Below, piece by piece: positions 6,876 through 14,934 of a DNA stretch of 18,007 nucleotides (its first letter is position 1; every line of letters begins with the position of its first letter). Position numbers and translations under genes: made by a program. The notes under the pieces are model-generated. The model was not told the DNA's origin, did no database searches, and worked only from the letters and a program-made list of their open reading frames with translations. This DNA comes from Microbacteriaceae bacterium (GTDB taxonomy: Bacteria; Actinomycetota; Actinomycetes; Actinomycetales; Microbacteriaceae): contig JAJAZI010000085.1 in the NCBI GenBank assembly GCA_026785785.1, forward strand, positions 1 to 18,007, in the 5' to 3' direction.

Positions 6876-6893
6876 CTTTCATCATTCAGGAGT
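6876..6893 (+). repeat. 3'-end repeat copy A (sense orientation, directly after the MFS stop)
   Basis: CTTTCATCATTCAGGAGT starts at the base after the TGA. It differs from the consensus CTTTCATTATTCAGGAGT at one position. Its AT-richer make-up stands out from the surrounding DNA. Confidence 0.85.
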
Positions 6894-6905
6894 GGCAGGG
6901 CATCC

Positions 6906-6927
6906 GATGCTGCCGACTCGCAGCATC
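6906..6927 (+). terminator. 8-bp perfect stem-loop downstream of the MFS gene
   Basis: GATGCTGC (6906-6913) and GCAGCATC (6920-6927) pair around CGACTC. The hairpin lies 30 bases after the MFS stop in a convergent intergenic region. No T tract follows, as is frequent in GC-rich actinobacteria, so termination here is plausible but unproven. The stem is symmetric and could serve either strand. Confidence 0.5.
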
Positions 6928-6977
6928 CCCCCGAATATGGCTCCGGAGGCTACTGGGATAGGCCACTTTGACGCCCA

Positions 6978-7064
6978 GACTCCTGAATAATGGAAGCCAC
7001 CCAGCAGCCAGACTCCTGAATAGTGAAAGCCCCCACCGGGCCAGACTCCTGAATAATGAAAGCC
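6978..7064 (-). repeat. 3'-end repeat copies B, C, D in a regular 33-bp array
   Basis: Three 21-bp copies at 6978-6998, 7011-7031 and 7044-7064 read GACTCCTGAATAATGAAAGC(C) on the plus strand with one difference each in B and C. On the minus strand they carry the core CTTTCATTATTCAGGAGT. They are spaced exactly 33 bp apart, with two unrelated 12-nt spacers. On the minus strand, copy D starts 13 bases after the permease stop codon. Confidence 0.9.
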
Positions 7065-7077
7065 AGAAGCCCGGGCG

Positions 7078-7905
7078 TCAGTCGAGGAAGAGCTTCTTCA
7101 GGCGCGAGGTCGTGAAGACGAGGCCGATGGCGATCATGACGAGGTAGTAGAGCACGTGACCGAGCAGCGCCATGCTGAGCGCCCCCGTAGTCAGGCCGCG
7201 GATGAGCTCGACGCCATGCCAGAGCGGGAGTGCCTGCACGATCCACTGGATCGGCTCGGGGTAGACCGACAGTGGGTAGAAGGTGGCCGAGAACAAGAAC
7301 ATCGGCAGCATCACGAAGTTGATCCAGTCCATTTGCTGGAACGTCGTGAGGTAGCTCGTCACCGCCATGCCGAGGCTCGCGAAGCCGAACGCGATGAGCA
7401 CAACGGCGGGCAGCGCGAGGATTGCGGTCCACGACAGGTTGAGCCCGAGCGACTGCATGACGATGAGAAACCCGAGCGCGTACAGCACCCCGCGCAGCAG
7501 GGCCAGCGCGATCTCGCCTAGGGCGACATCGAGCGGGCCGAGCGAGGTCGTCAGCATCCCCTCGTACAGCTTCGCGTAGTTCATCTTGAAGAACACGTTC
7601 CAGGTCGAGTCGTAGATCGCACCGTTCATCGCCGAGACGGCGAGCAGCGCCGGCGCGATGAACGCGGCGTACGACACCTCCTGCCCGGTTGTCGTCACGA
7701 CGGTGCCGACGAGGGCGCCGAGCCCGATCCCCATCGAGAGCAAATAGAAGACCGGCTCAAAGAACCCGCTGACGACGATCGCCACGTTCGAGCTGCGGGT
7801 GGCGAGCAGCCCGCGGCTCATCACCGCGCTGGAGTTGCGGGCATAGACGGCACCGAGGAAGCGGTTTCTGGCTGGCCCGATCGGCCTCGTCGGGGCAAAG
7901 GTCAT
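7078..7905 (-). CDS. ABC-2 type permease, NodJ/DrrB-like (second subunit)
   Basis: This 275-residue integral membrane protein has about six hydrophobic segments. It shows the family's conserved C-terminal stretch FSATFYPLSVYPEPIQWIVQ followed by LPLWHGVELIRGL. It ends in a basic cytoplasmic tail (SRLKKLFLD). It is the second permease of a three-gene exporter. Its ATG overlaps the stop of the first permease as ATGA, with GAGG 8 bases upstream of the start. The open frame continues much further upstream only as a shadow of the neighbouring genes. NodIJ/DrrAB-type systems export drugs, polyketides, lipids or saccharides, and the substrate here is unknown. The two permeases probably form a heterodimer. 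Confidence 0.9.
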   Translation of the reverse strand: MTFAPTRPIGPARNRFLGAVYARNSSAVMSRGLLATRSSNVAIVVSGFFEPVFYLLSMGIGLGALVGTVVTTTGQEVSYAAFIAPALLAVSAMNGAIYDSTWNVFFKMNYAKLYEGMLTTSLGPLDVALGEIALALLRGVLYALGFLIVMQSLGLNLSWTAILALPAVVLIAFGFASLGMAVTSYLTTFQQMDWINFVMLPMFLFSATFYPLSVYPEPIQWIVQALPLWHGVELIRGLTTGALSMALLGHVLYYLVMIAIGLVFTTSRLKKLFLD

Positions 7906-8749
7906 TTGTTGAGCCTCGCCGTGAAGACGCGCTGCGACATGCGCCAGCAGACGACGATGATCACCGCGGGGTAGAGCACGTGCACCGCGGTGAGCCAGGC
8001 CGGCTCTGCGAGCCCGTAGCTGATCACCCGGCCGAGCTCGGTGCCGTGCCAGAGCGGCGAGATCCAGCCGATCCACTGCAGGTAGATGGGCAGCTGGCTG
8101 AGTGGGAAGAAGGTGCCGGAGAACAGCAGCATCGGCGTGATCCCGAAGCGCATGATGAGCGCCATCTGCCCCTTGTCCTGCTCGATCCGCGCCGTGTACG
8201 CCATGATCGCGAGGCCGACCGACATGGCCGCGAGCACCGCGATGGGGATCATCAAAATGCCGACGGCGGAGGGCACCGCCCCGAACAGCACCATCGCGAT
8301 GAAGTAGATCACGCACGTCGGCACCATGCGGGCGAGCACCGAGATGAGGATGCCGTTGGTGATCTGGCCGCCGGTGATGGGCGCCGCGTTCATGCCGAAG
8401 AAGATCGGGTTCCACTTGAAGCCGAGCATGATCGGGTAGGTGAACTCCTCCGCCGATACCATCACGGCCGCGAGCCCGAGCAGGGCGGGCGCGACGAAGA
8501 CGAGGTAGCTGACGCCCTGCACGGCGTCGTCGCCGAGGTTCGCGTCGACGAGCGTCGCGAGCCCGATGCCGAGCGCGAAGAGGTAGATGAGCGGGTTGCC
8601 GATGCTCGTCGCAAGGATCGTCTGCCCGTAGGAGCGCATGCTCCGGATGCGGTGCTCGGCCACGTACCACGACCCGTACCGCCGCGGCCGCACCCCGCCG
8701 GCGAGGGCGCGCTCGCGCCACGCGGCATCCGACAGCACCTCCTGCCCGC

Positions 8750-8753
<4 letters not shown>
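7902..8753 (-). CDS. ABC-2 type permease, NodJ/DrrB-like (first subunit)
   Basis: This is a 283-residue membrane protein. A cytoplasmic N-terminal part of about 40 residues (RYGSWYVAEHRIRSMRSYGQ) is followed by about six hydrophobic segments and the conserved FSGTFFPLSQLPIYLQWIGW then ISPLWHGTELGR near the C-terminus. It is clearly homologous to the next gene in layout and motif, suggesting an old duplication that gave two different halves of one channel. Both junctions in this operon are 4-nt ATGA overlaps (8750-8753 with the ATPase, 7902-7905 with the second permease), so the three subunits are probably made in linked amounts. Confidence 0.9.
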
Positions 8754-9700
<947 letters not shown>

Positions 9701-9772
9701 CGGCCCGGCCGCGGCATGCCCTCAGCGAACGTCGCAGGGAGCACTCCGCGCGCGACGATACGCTTTCTTACG
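9701..9772. promoter_or_regulatory. 72-bp divergent promoter region between two ABC exporters
   Basis: The starts of the two divergent ABC systems are only 72 bases apart. On the plus strand GATACGCT (9758-9765) is a possible -10 region very close to the ATG at 9773, which would make that mRNA nearly leaderless. This fits the missing Shine-Dalgarno sequence. I see no clear operator palindrome or regulator gene next to it. Confidence 0.4.
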
Positions 9773-11695
9773 ATGAGCACACCACGCAGCACGCCGCCTC
9801 GAGTTCGCAGCGGCTTCGGCAGGCCGGTTGATGACACCGGTCCCCGCGCCACCTTCAGCCAGCTGATGCCGTACCTCCTCGAGCACCGCCGGGTGCTCGG
9901 GTTCGTCATCGTGCTCAGCGTGCTCGGCGCCGCCGCGTCGCTCGCGCAGCCGCTGCTCGTCAGCAACGTCATCTCGGTCGTCGAGGCGGGAGACTCCCTG
10001 CAGGGCCTCGTCTGGCTGCTCGTGGGCCTCGTCGTCGCATCCGGCCTCATCAGCGGGTTCCAGCACTACCTCTTGCAGCGCACCGGCGAGGGGGTCGTGC
10101 TCTCGAGCCGCCGCCGCCTCGTCACCCGGATGCTGAACCTCCCGATCAGCGAGTTCGATCTGCGCCGCACCGGCGACCTCGTCTCCCGCGTCGGCTCCGA
10201 CACCACGCTGCTGCGCGCGGTGCTCACCCAGGGGCTCGTCGAGGCTATCGGCGGCTCGCTCACCTTCATCGGGGCGCTCATCGCGATGCTCATCATCGAC
10301 CCGGTGCTGCTCGGGCTGACCGTTCTCGTGATCGCCATCTCGGTGGTCACGGTCGTGACCCTCAGCCGCCGCATCCGTGTCGCGAGCCGCAAGGCGCAGG
10401 AGAAGGTCGGCGACCTCGCCGCCGCGGTCGAGCGGTCGATCAGCGCCGTGCGCACGATTCGCGCCTCCAACGCCGCGGACCGCGAGATCGCCGCCGTGCA
10501 CAAGGATGCCGAGGGCGCCTGGCGCATGGGCATCAGCGTCGCGAAGATCTCCGCTCTCGTCGTGCCGATCGCCGGCATCGCCCTGCAGGTGTCGTTCCTC
10601 GTCGTGCTGGGCGTCGGCGGCTACCGCGTCGCGAGCGGCGCCCTGACCGTCGCCGACCTCGTCGCGTTCATCCTGTTCCTCTTCCTCATGATCATGCCGC
10701 TCGGCCAGGCCTTCGGCGCGATCACCGCGGTCAACCAGGCGCTCGGCGCGCTCGGCCGCATCCAGGAGATCATCGGGCTGCCGACCGAGACCGAGCGCGA
10801 CGCCGAGATCGCGGCGACCGCCGAGGCGTCGATCGAGTCGGACGACGCGATCAGCTTCGAGAACGTGGAGTTCCGGTACAGCGAGCTGCCGCCAGAGGAG
10901 TCCGACGAAGCGATCGTCGTCACCGACGTGAGCCCGATGGCCGAGCTCGTCGGGGTGCCCGCTGGCGCGCGCGCAGTGGAGGCCGAGGTCGCGGTCGAGG
11001 CCGGGCCGCGCGACCGCACGGTGCTGCGCGGGGTGTCGTTCAGCGCGCCGAAGGGCAAGCGGACCGCGCTCGTCGGGCCGTCCGGGGCCGGCAAGAGCAC
11101 GATCCTTGCCCTGATCGAGCGGTTCTACGACCCGAGCGCCGGAGTGATCCGGCTCGGCGGCGTCGACCTGCGCGCCCTCGACCGGGAGGCCCTCCGCGCC
11201 CAGATCGGCTATGTGGAGCAGGATGCCCCGGTGCTCGCGGGCACGCTGCGCGAGAACCTCGTGCTCGGCGCCCCCGGCGCGAATGACGACGACTGCATCC
11301 GGGTGCTCCGGGACGTCAACCTCACCGAGGTGCTCGAGCGCAATCCGCTCGGCCTCGGCGCGCCGGTCGGTGAAAACGGCGTGATGCTCTCCGGCGGCGA
11401 GCGCCAGCGCCTGGCGATCGCCCGCACGCTGCTCGCGGCCCCGCCGATCCTGCTGCTCGACGAGTCGACGTCGTCGCTCGACGGGCTCAACGAGCAGATG
11501 CTGCGCGAGGCGATCGACGCGGTCGCTGAGAACCGCACGCTCATTGTCATCGCGCACCGGCTGTCGACCGTTGTCGACTCCGATCAGATCGTCGTGCTCG
11601 ACCACGGCCTGGTGGTGGGCGTCGGCACGCACTCCGAGCTCGTCGCATCCACCCCGCTGTACAAGGAGCTCGCGAAGCACCAGCTGTTGGTGTAG
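9773..11695 (+). CDS. ABC half-exporter (fused membrane and ATPase domains) with an NBD insertion
   Basis: This is a 640-residue multidrug/lipid-type exporter half that should work as a dimer. The membrane domain (about 30-330) has six hydrophobic spans, including VLGFVIVLSVLGAAASLAQP at the start. The ATPase domain has A-loop Y369, Walker A GPSGAGKST (435-443), signature LSGGERQR (539-546), Walker B D563-E564 and H595 in IAHRLST, all intact. Between A-loop Y369 and VLRGVSF (417) there are 47 residues where about 10 are usual, an acidic, low-complexity insertion. The ATG at 9773 is preferred. An in-frame ATG at 9716 would add 19 residues with no better ribosome site, and the long open frame further upstream is antisense to the divergent ATPase gene. 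Confidence 0.92.
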   Translation: MSTPRSTPPRVRSGFGRPVDDTGPRATFSQLMPYLLEHRRVLGFVIVLSVLGAAASLAQPLLVSNVISVVEAGDSLQGLVWLLVGLVVASGLISGFQHYLLQRTGEGVVLSSRRRLVTRMLNLPISEFDLRRTGDLVSRVGSDTTLLRAVLTQGLVEAIGGSLTFIGALIAMLIIDPVLLGLTVLVIAISVVTVVTLSRRIRVASRKAQEKVGDLAAAVERSISAVRTIRASNAADREIAAVHKDAEGAWRMGISVAKISALVVPIAGIALQVSFLVVLGVGGYRVASGALTVADLVAFILFLFLMIMPLGQAFGAITAVNQALGALGRIQEIIGLPTETERDAEIAATAEASIESDDAISFENVEFRYSELPPEESDEAIVVTDVSPMAELVGVPAGARAVEAEVAVEAGPRDRTVLRGVSFSAPKGKRTALVGPSGAGKSTILALIERFYDPSAGVIRLGGVDLRALDREALRAQIGYVEQDAPVLAGTLRENLVLGAPGANDDDCIRVLRDVNLTEVLERNPLGLGAPVGENGVMLSGGERQRLAIARTLLAAPPILLLDESTSSLDGLNEQMLREAIDAVAENRTLIVIAHRLSTVVDSDQIVVLDHGLVVGVGTHSELVASTPLYKELAKHQLLV

Positions 11696-11706
11696 CCGGC
11701 TCCGGT

Positions 11707-11744
11707 CTTTCATTATTCAGGAGTAGCTTTCATTATTCAGGACT
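11707..11744 (+). repeat. 3'-end repeat copies E and F (tandem, sense orientation after the ABC gene)
   Basis: CTTTCATTATTCAGGAGT at 11707-11724 is a perfect consensus copy starting 11 bases after the ABC exporter stop. A second copy at 11727-11744 ends GGACT instead of GGAGT. The spacing between copies is 20 bp. Confidence 0.9.
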
Positions 11745-11748
11745 GGCC

Positions 11749-11782
11749 GGGCCGCCGGACGAATCATCCGTGGGGGGCGGCC
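11749..11782 (+). terminator. GC-rich hairpin in the second convergent intergenic region
   Basis: GGCCGCC (11750-11756) can pair with GGCGGCC (11776-11782), with a smaller CGGA/TCCG stem inside that competes for one base. A separate short palindrome, AGTGCG-T-CGCACT, follows at 11784-11796. There is no T tract. It sits between repeat copies E/F and G, like the hairpin between copies A and B in the first region. Confidence 0.4.
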
Positions 11783-11859
11783 TAGTGCGTCGCACTCAGC
11801 CCGGGATTGGGTCCACCTTTCCGCACTATCCACGGTCGCTCGGCAGCCGCGCCCGCCAG

Positions 11860-11879
11860 CCTCCTGAATAATGAAAGCC
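11860..11879 (-). repeat. 3'-end repeat copy G (sense to the TetR gene)
   Basis: CCTCCTGAATAATGAAAGCC on the plus strand is the consensus in reverse orientation. On the minus strand it starts 16 bases after the TetR stop codon. Copy E can pair with it over 17 uninterrupted bases. Confidence 0.88.
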
Positions 11880-11895
11880 AGCTCGCCGGGGCTCG

Positions 11896-12444
11896 CTAGC
11901 CGACAATCTTGTCGATCACGCGGAAGAGCCGCTTGAGCTCGAGGTCGTCCCCGGCGGCATCCGACTCGACAGGCGGCGACCCGGTCGGGAGCCGGAACAG
12001 GGCCTCGTAGTAGAGCCCGTCGCCCATGAGCTTGATGGCCTGGGCGGCGTCGTCGTCGCGCAGGGCCGCGGCGAGGATGGCGAGCCACTGCGCCTCGACC
12101 GCCCCCAGCGTCGCGACGGCCTCGGCATTGCCGCCCTGGTGCAGCCGCGCGACCGCGACGATCGCGCGGTCGAGGGGCGTGCCGCGGTAGCGGGACGAGC
12201 GGATGTAGAAGCGTGCCGGTCCCTCGGCGGCAGAGCGCATGAGGGCCGCGTCGTCGGCCGCGAGGGAGGTGAGGCGCTCGCAGACGCCGTGGGCCAGCAG
12301 GTCCTTGCTCGGGAAGTGGTAGATCAGGCCGCCCTTCGACACGCCCGCCCGCGCCGCGACGGCATCGAGCGTCGCCGCGCGCTCGCCCTCGGTGAGCAGA
12401 AGCTCCTCGAAGGCGTCGAGGATGCGGTCGCGCGAGGATGCCAT
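11896..12444 (-). CDS. TetR-family repressor of the adjacent efflux pump
   Basis: This is a 182-residue regulator. The N-terminal helix-turn-helix is clear: TLDAVAARAGVSKGGLIYHF (about 25-44) followed by SKDLL, the TetR signature. The rest is an all-helical ligand-binding and dimer domain of usual length. The gene is divergent from a DHA2 drug-efflux gene, and a perfect 24-bp palindrome lies between them. By analogy with QacR and TetR arrangements, this protein probably binds that site, represses both genes and lets go when it binds a pump substrate. The ligand is unknown. The ATG at 12444 is the only start that gives a full N-terminal helix. Confidence 0.93.
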   Translation of the reverse strand: MASSRDRILDAFEELLLTEGERAATLDAVAARAGVSKGGLIYHFPSKDLLAHGVCERLTSLAADDAALMRSAAEGPARFYIRSSRYRGTPLDRAIVAVARLHQGGNAEAVATLGAVEAQWLAILAAALRDDDAAQAIKLMGDGLYYEALFRLPTGSPPVESDAAGDDLELKRLFRVIDKIVG

Positions 12445-12468
12445 GCGCCGAGCCTATCGCCCCGTGAC

Positions 12469-12497
12469 TTGCGACTATACCGACTAGTCGGTATAGT
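12469..12497 (+). promoter_or_regulatory. promoter of the DHA2 efflux gene
   Basis: TTGCGA (12469-12474) and TATAGT (12492-12497) are separated by exactly 17 bases, a good sigma-70-type promoter. The start would be near 12504, leaving a leader of about 34 nt before the ATG at 12538 with AAGG at 12527-12530. The TetR palindrome covers the whole spacer and the -10 box, so a bound repressor would exclude RNA polymerase. Confidence 0.7.
12474..12497. promoter_or_regulatory. 24-bp perfect palindrome, probable TetR operator
   Basis: The half-site ACTATACCGACT (12474-12485) is followed without a gap by its exact reverse complement (12486-12497). The central ACCGACTAGTCGGT has the look of many TetR-family operators. 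Because it is symmetric, it also puts a TATAGT -10-like box on the minus strand at 12479-12474 for tetR, though no good -35 box accompanies that one. A single site would then control both divergent genes. Confidence 0.88.
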
Positions 12498-12537
12498 AAG
12501 CTGAGCCGGCGTCTGCCGGTCCTAACAAGGCACCCCC

Positions 12538-14088
12538 ATGACAGACCACTCCACCCACCCGACCGCCCATCACACCGCGGGCTCGGTCGACGACCGACCC
12601 GTGAGGGCCCGGGCCCGCGACTGGGCCGCGCTCGTGGTGCTCATGCTTCCCGTGCTGCTCGTCTCGATCGACAACACGGTGCTGAGCTTCGCCCTGCCCG
12701 CCATCTCGCTCGAGTTCGCCACGAGCGGCACCATGCTGCTCTGGATCGTCGACTCCTACCCCCTCGTTCTCGCGGGGCTCCTCGTGGCGATGGGCAGCTT
12801 CGGCGACCGTTTCGGACGGCGGCGGATGCTCATCGTCGGCGCCATCGGATTCGGTGTGCTCTCGGTCGTGGCGGCGTTCGCCGAGTCGGCGAGCGCCCTC
12901 GTCGCCTGCCGCGCCGCCCTCGGCTTCTTCGGCGCCATGCTCATGCCGTCGACCCTGTCGCTGCTGCGCAACATCTTCCTCGACCGCGACCAGCGGCGCC
13001 TCGCGATCGCCATCTGGGCCTCCGGGTTCGCCGCGGGAAGCGCGCTCGGGCCGATCGTCGGCGGGCTCCTCATCGAAAGCTTCGGATGGCGCTCGGTCTT
13101 CCTGCTCGCGGTGCCGATGCTCGCACTGATGCTTGTATTCACCCCGCTCCTCGTGCCCGAGTCGAAGGACCCGCACCCGGGGCCGGTGGACCCGCTCAGC
13201 GTCGTGCTGTCGATCGCGACGCTGTTCCCCATCGTACTGGCCATCAAGTCGTTCGCGACCGACGGGGTCGGGCCCGTCGCGGCGGCCGGACTCGCGGTCG
13301 CCGCGGCGGCAGGGGTCTGGTTCGTGCGCCGCCAACTCGCTCGCCCCGTGCCGATGCTCGACGTGCGGCTGTTCTCCTACGCCCCGTTCAGCGGGGCCGT
13401 GCTCGTCAACTTCCTCGCGGTCTTCTCGCTCACCGGCTTCCTCTACTTCGGTGCGCAGCACCTGCAGCTCGTGCTGGGGCTGGGGCCGGTGCAGTCGGGG
13501 CTGCTGCTGCTGCCGGGGCTGCTCATGATGATCGCGATGGGCCTCGCCGCCGTGCGGATCGTGAAGCGCGTGCATCCGCGGGTCGTCATTTCCGCCGCGC
13601 TGGTGCTGTCGGCGGTCGGCTACCTGCTCATCGCGGTCGTCGGCAACGGCACGTCCGGGCTGGCGCTCGCGGTCGCCTTCGCGGTGCTGAGCGCCGGGAT
13701 CGGCGCCTCGGAGACGCTGTCGAACGACCTCATCGTGTCGGCCGTGCCGGCGGAGAAGGCCGGGTCGGCTGCGGGCATCTCGGAGACCGCGTACGAGGTC
13801 GGGGCCGTCTTCGGCACCGCCGTGCTCGGCAGCATCCTCCTCTCGTCCTACCGCGACGCGATCGACCTGCCCGCGGGGCTGTCGGAGCGCCAGCAGTCCA
13901 CCTCGTCCGAGACCCTCGGCGGGGCGATCAATGTGGCCGGCGATCTGCCGGCCCCGCTGGCCCAGGCCCTGATCGAGACCGCGCGACACGCCTTCGACAG
14001 CGGCATCACCATGACCGCGGGCATCGGAGCCGTACTGATGGTCGGTGCGAGCTACCTCGCCTGGCGCACACTGCGCCACGCGAGATAG
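12538..14088 (+). CDS. DHA2-family (EmrB/QacA-like) multidrug efflux MFS transporter
   Basis: This is a 516-residue membrane protein with about 14 hydrophobic spans, the usual length and layout of 14-TM drug:H+ antiporters. Visible motifs include LLVSIDNTVLSFALPAI in TM1 (the D-x-T-x-x-x-x-A-L-P motif of DHA2), LWIVDSYPLVLAGLLVAMGS in TM2, GDRFGRRRMLIVG in loop 2 and a motif-C-like GSALGPIVGGLL in TM5. The acidic D in TM1 supports cation/drug efflux. A His-rich, charged N-terminal tail of about 28 residues precedes TM1. It starts with ATG behind AAGG, is controlled by the palindrome listed above, and converges on the RNA methyltransferase gene 42 bases downstream. Confidence 0.93.
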   Translation: MTDHSTHPTAHHTAGSVDDRPVRARARDWAALVVLMLPVLLVSIDNTVLSFALPAISLEFATSGTMLLWIVDSYPLVLAGLLVAMGSFGDRFGRRRMLIVGAIGFGVLSVVAAFAESASALVACRAALGFFGAMLMPSTLSLLRNIFLDRDQRRLAIAIWASGFAAGSALGPIVGGLLIESFGWRSVFLLAVPMLALMLVFTPLLVPESKDPHPGPVDPLSVVLSIATLFPIVLAIKSFATDGVGPVAAAGLAVAAAAGVWFVRRQLARPVPMLDVRLFSYAPFSGAVLVNFLAVFSLTGFLYFGAQHLQLVLGLGPVQSGLLLLPGLLMMIAMGLAAVRIVKRVHPRVVISAALVLSAVGYLLIAVVGNGTSGLALAVAFAVLSAGIGASETLSNDLIVSAVPAEKAGSAAGISETAYEVGAVFGTAVLGSILLSSYRDAIDLPAGLSERQQSTSSETLGGAINVAGDLPAPLAQALIETARHAFDSGITMTAGIGAVLMVGASYLAWRTLRHAR

Positions 14089-14096
14089 CGCCGGCT

Positions 14097-14140
14097 CGGC
14101 TCAGCTCAGCTCAACTCAGGCCAGCACAGCTCAGGCCAGC
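14097..14140. repeat. short GCTCAG/CTCAGGCCAGC repeats between convergent genes
   Basis: The junction reads as repeats of GCTCAG followed by two copies of CTCAGGCCAGC at 14115-14125 and 14130-14140, 15 bases apart. The second copy includes the stop codon of the minus-strand methyltransferase. The 3'-end repeat found at the other two convergent junctions is absent here. Confidence 0.6.
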
Positions 14141-14934
14141 GCGTACATCGCCACGGCCGCGGTCGCCGCGACGTTGAGCGAGTCGATTCGGTGCGCCATC
14201 GGAATCCGCACGACGGTGTCGGCGGCCGCGACCGCCTCGTCGGTCAGCCCCTCCCCCTCCGCACCGAGCACGAGGGCGACCCTCTCCGGGGCGCCGCCGG
14301 CGAACTCGCGCAGGGACACGGCATCCGGGGTCAGGGCGAGCGCGGCGATGTGGAATCCCGATGCCGCCAGCAGCGCCCTCGTCGATGCCCAGTCGCCGAC
14401 GCGGGTCCACGGCACCTGCAGCACGGTGCCCATGCTCACCCGGATCGAGCGCCGGTAGAAGGGGTCGGAGCAGCGCGGGGTCACGAACACGGCATCCGCC
14501 CCGATCGCACCCACCGAGCGGAAGATCGCGCCGACGTTCGTCGGGTCGGCCACGTTCTCAAGGATCACGACGCGGGTCGCGCCCTCGAGCAGCGACGACA
14601 CGGTCGGCAGCGCCGGCCGGTGCATTGCGGCGATCAGGCCCCGGTGCAGCACGTAGCCGGTGAGCTCCTCGAGTAGCTCCCCCGGCCCGCAGAAGACCGG
14701 AACGTCGCGGTCGCCGAGCGCGGCGATGGCGTCGCCGACGGATGCGCCGAGTGCGAGCACCGAGCGCGGCTCGTGCCCGGCGGCGAGCGCCCGCTGCAGC
14801 ACGAGCAGCGACTCGGCGATGTAGAGCCCGTGCTCGGTGCCCCGAGCCTTCTTCAGGGCGACGTCGGTCAGGTGCGCGTAGTCGGCCAGCCGCGGGTCGT
14901 CGAGGGAGGTGATCTCGATGACGCTGGGGGTCAC
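14131..14934 (-). CDS. SpoU/TrmH-family RNA 2'-O-methyltransferase
   Basis: This 267-residue protein is predicted to transfer a methyl group from S-adenosylmethionine to a ribose 2'-OH of tRNA or rRNA. The N-terminal part (about 1-105) is the substrate-binding domain of TrmH/TsnR-like enzymes. The C-terminal SPOUT domain carries motif 1 NVGAIFRSV (133-141) with the catalytic-type R139, motif 2 LVLGAEGEGLT and motif 3 IPMAHRIDSLNVAATAAVAM. The RNA target cannot be read from the sequence. Members of this group include antibiotic-resistance 23S methylases as well as housekeeping enzymes. The start is GTG, overlapping the dehydrogenase stop as GTGA, without a clear Shine-Dalgarno sequence of its own, so translation is probably coupled. 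Confidence 0.92.
   Translation of the reverse strand: MTPSVIEITSLDDPRLADYAHLTDVALKKARGTEHGLYIAESLLVLQRALAAGHEPRSVLALGASVGDAIAALGDRDVPVFCGPGELLEELTGYVLHRGLIAAMHRPALPTVSSLLEGATRVVILENVADPTNVGAIFRSVGAIGADAVFVTPRCSDPFYRRSIRVSMGTVLQVPWTRVGDWASTRALLAASGFHIAALALTPDAVSLREFAGGAPERVALVLGAEGEGLTDEAVAAADTVVRIPMAHRIDSLNVAATAAVAMYALA

Noticed and set aside
6978..7064. A small CRISPR-like array (three 21-bp repeats with equal spacers)
   Set aside because: The spacers are only 12 nt, the repeats also occur singly and in both orientations elsewhere, and there are no cas genes or leader.
12484..14079. A 531-codon minus-strand open frame antisense to the DHA2 transporter
   Set aside because: It is the mirror of a clear membrane-protein gene, very rich in Arg, Glu, Asp, Gly and His, with no recognisable domain.
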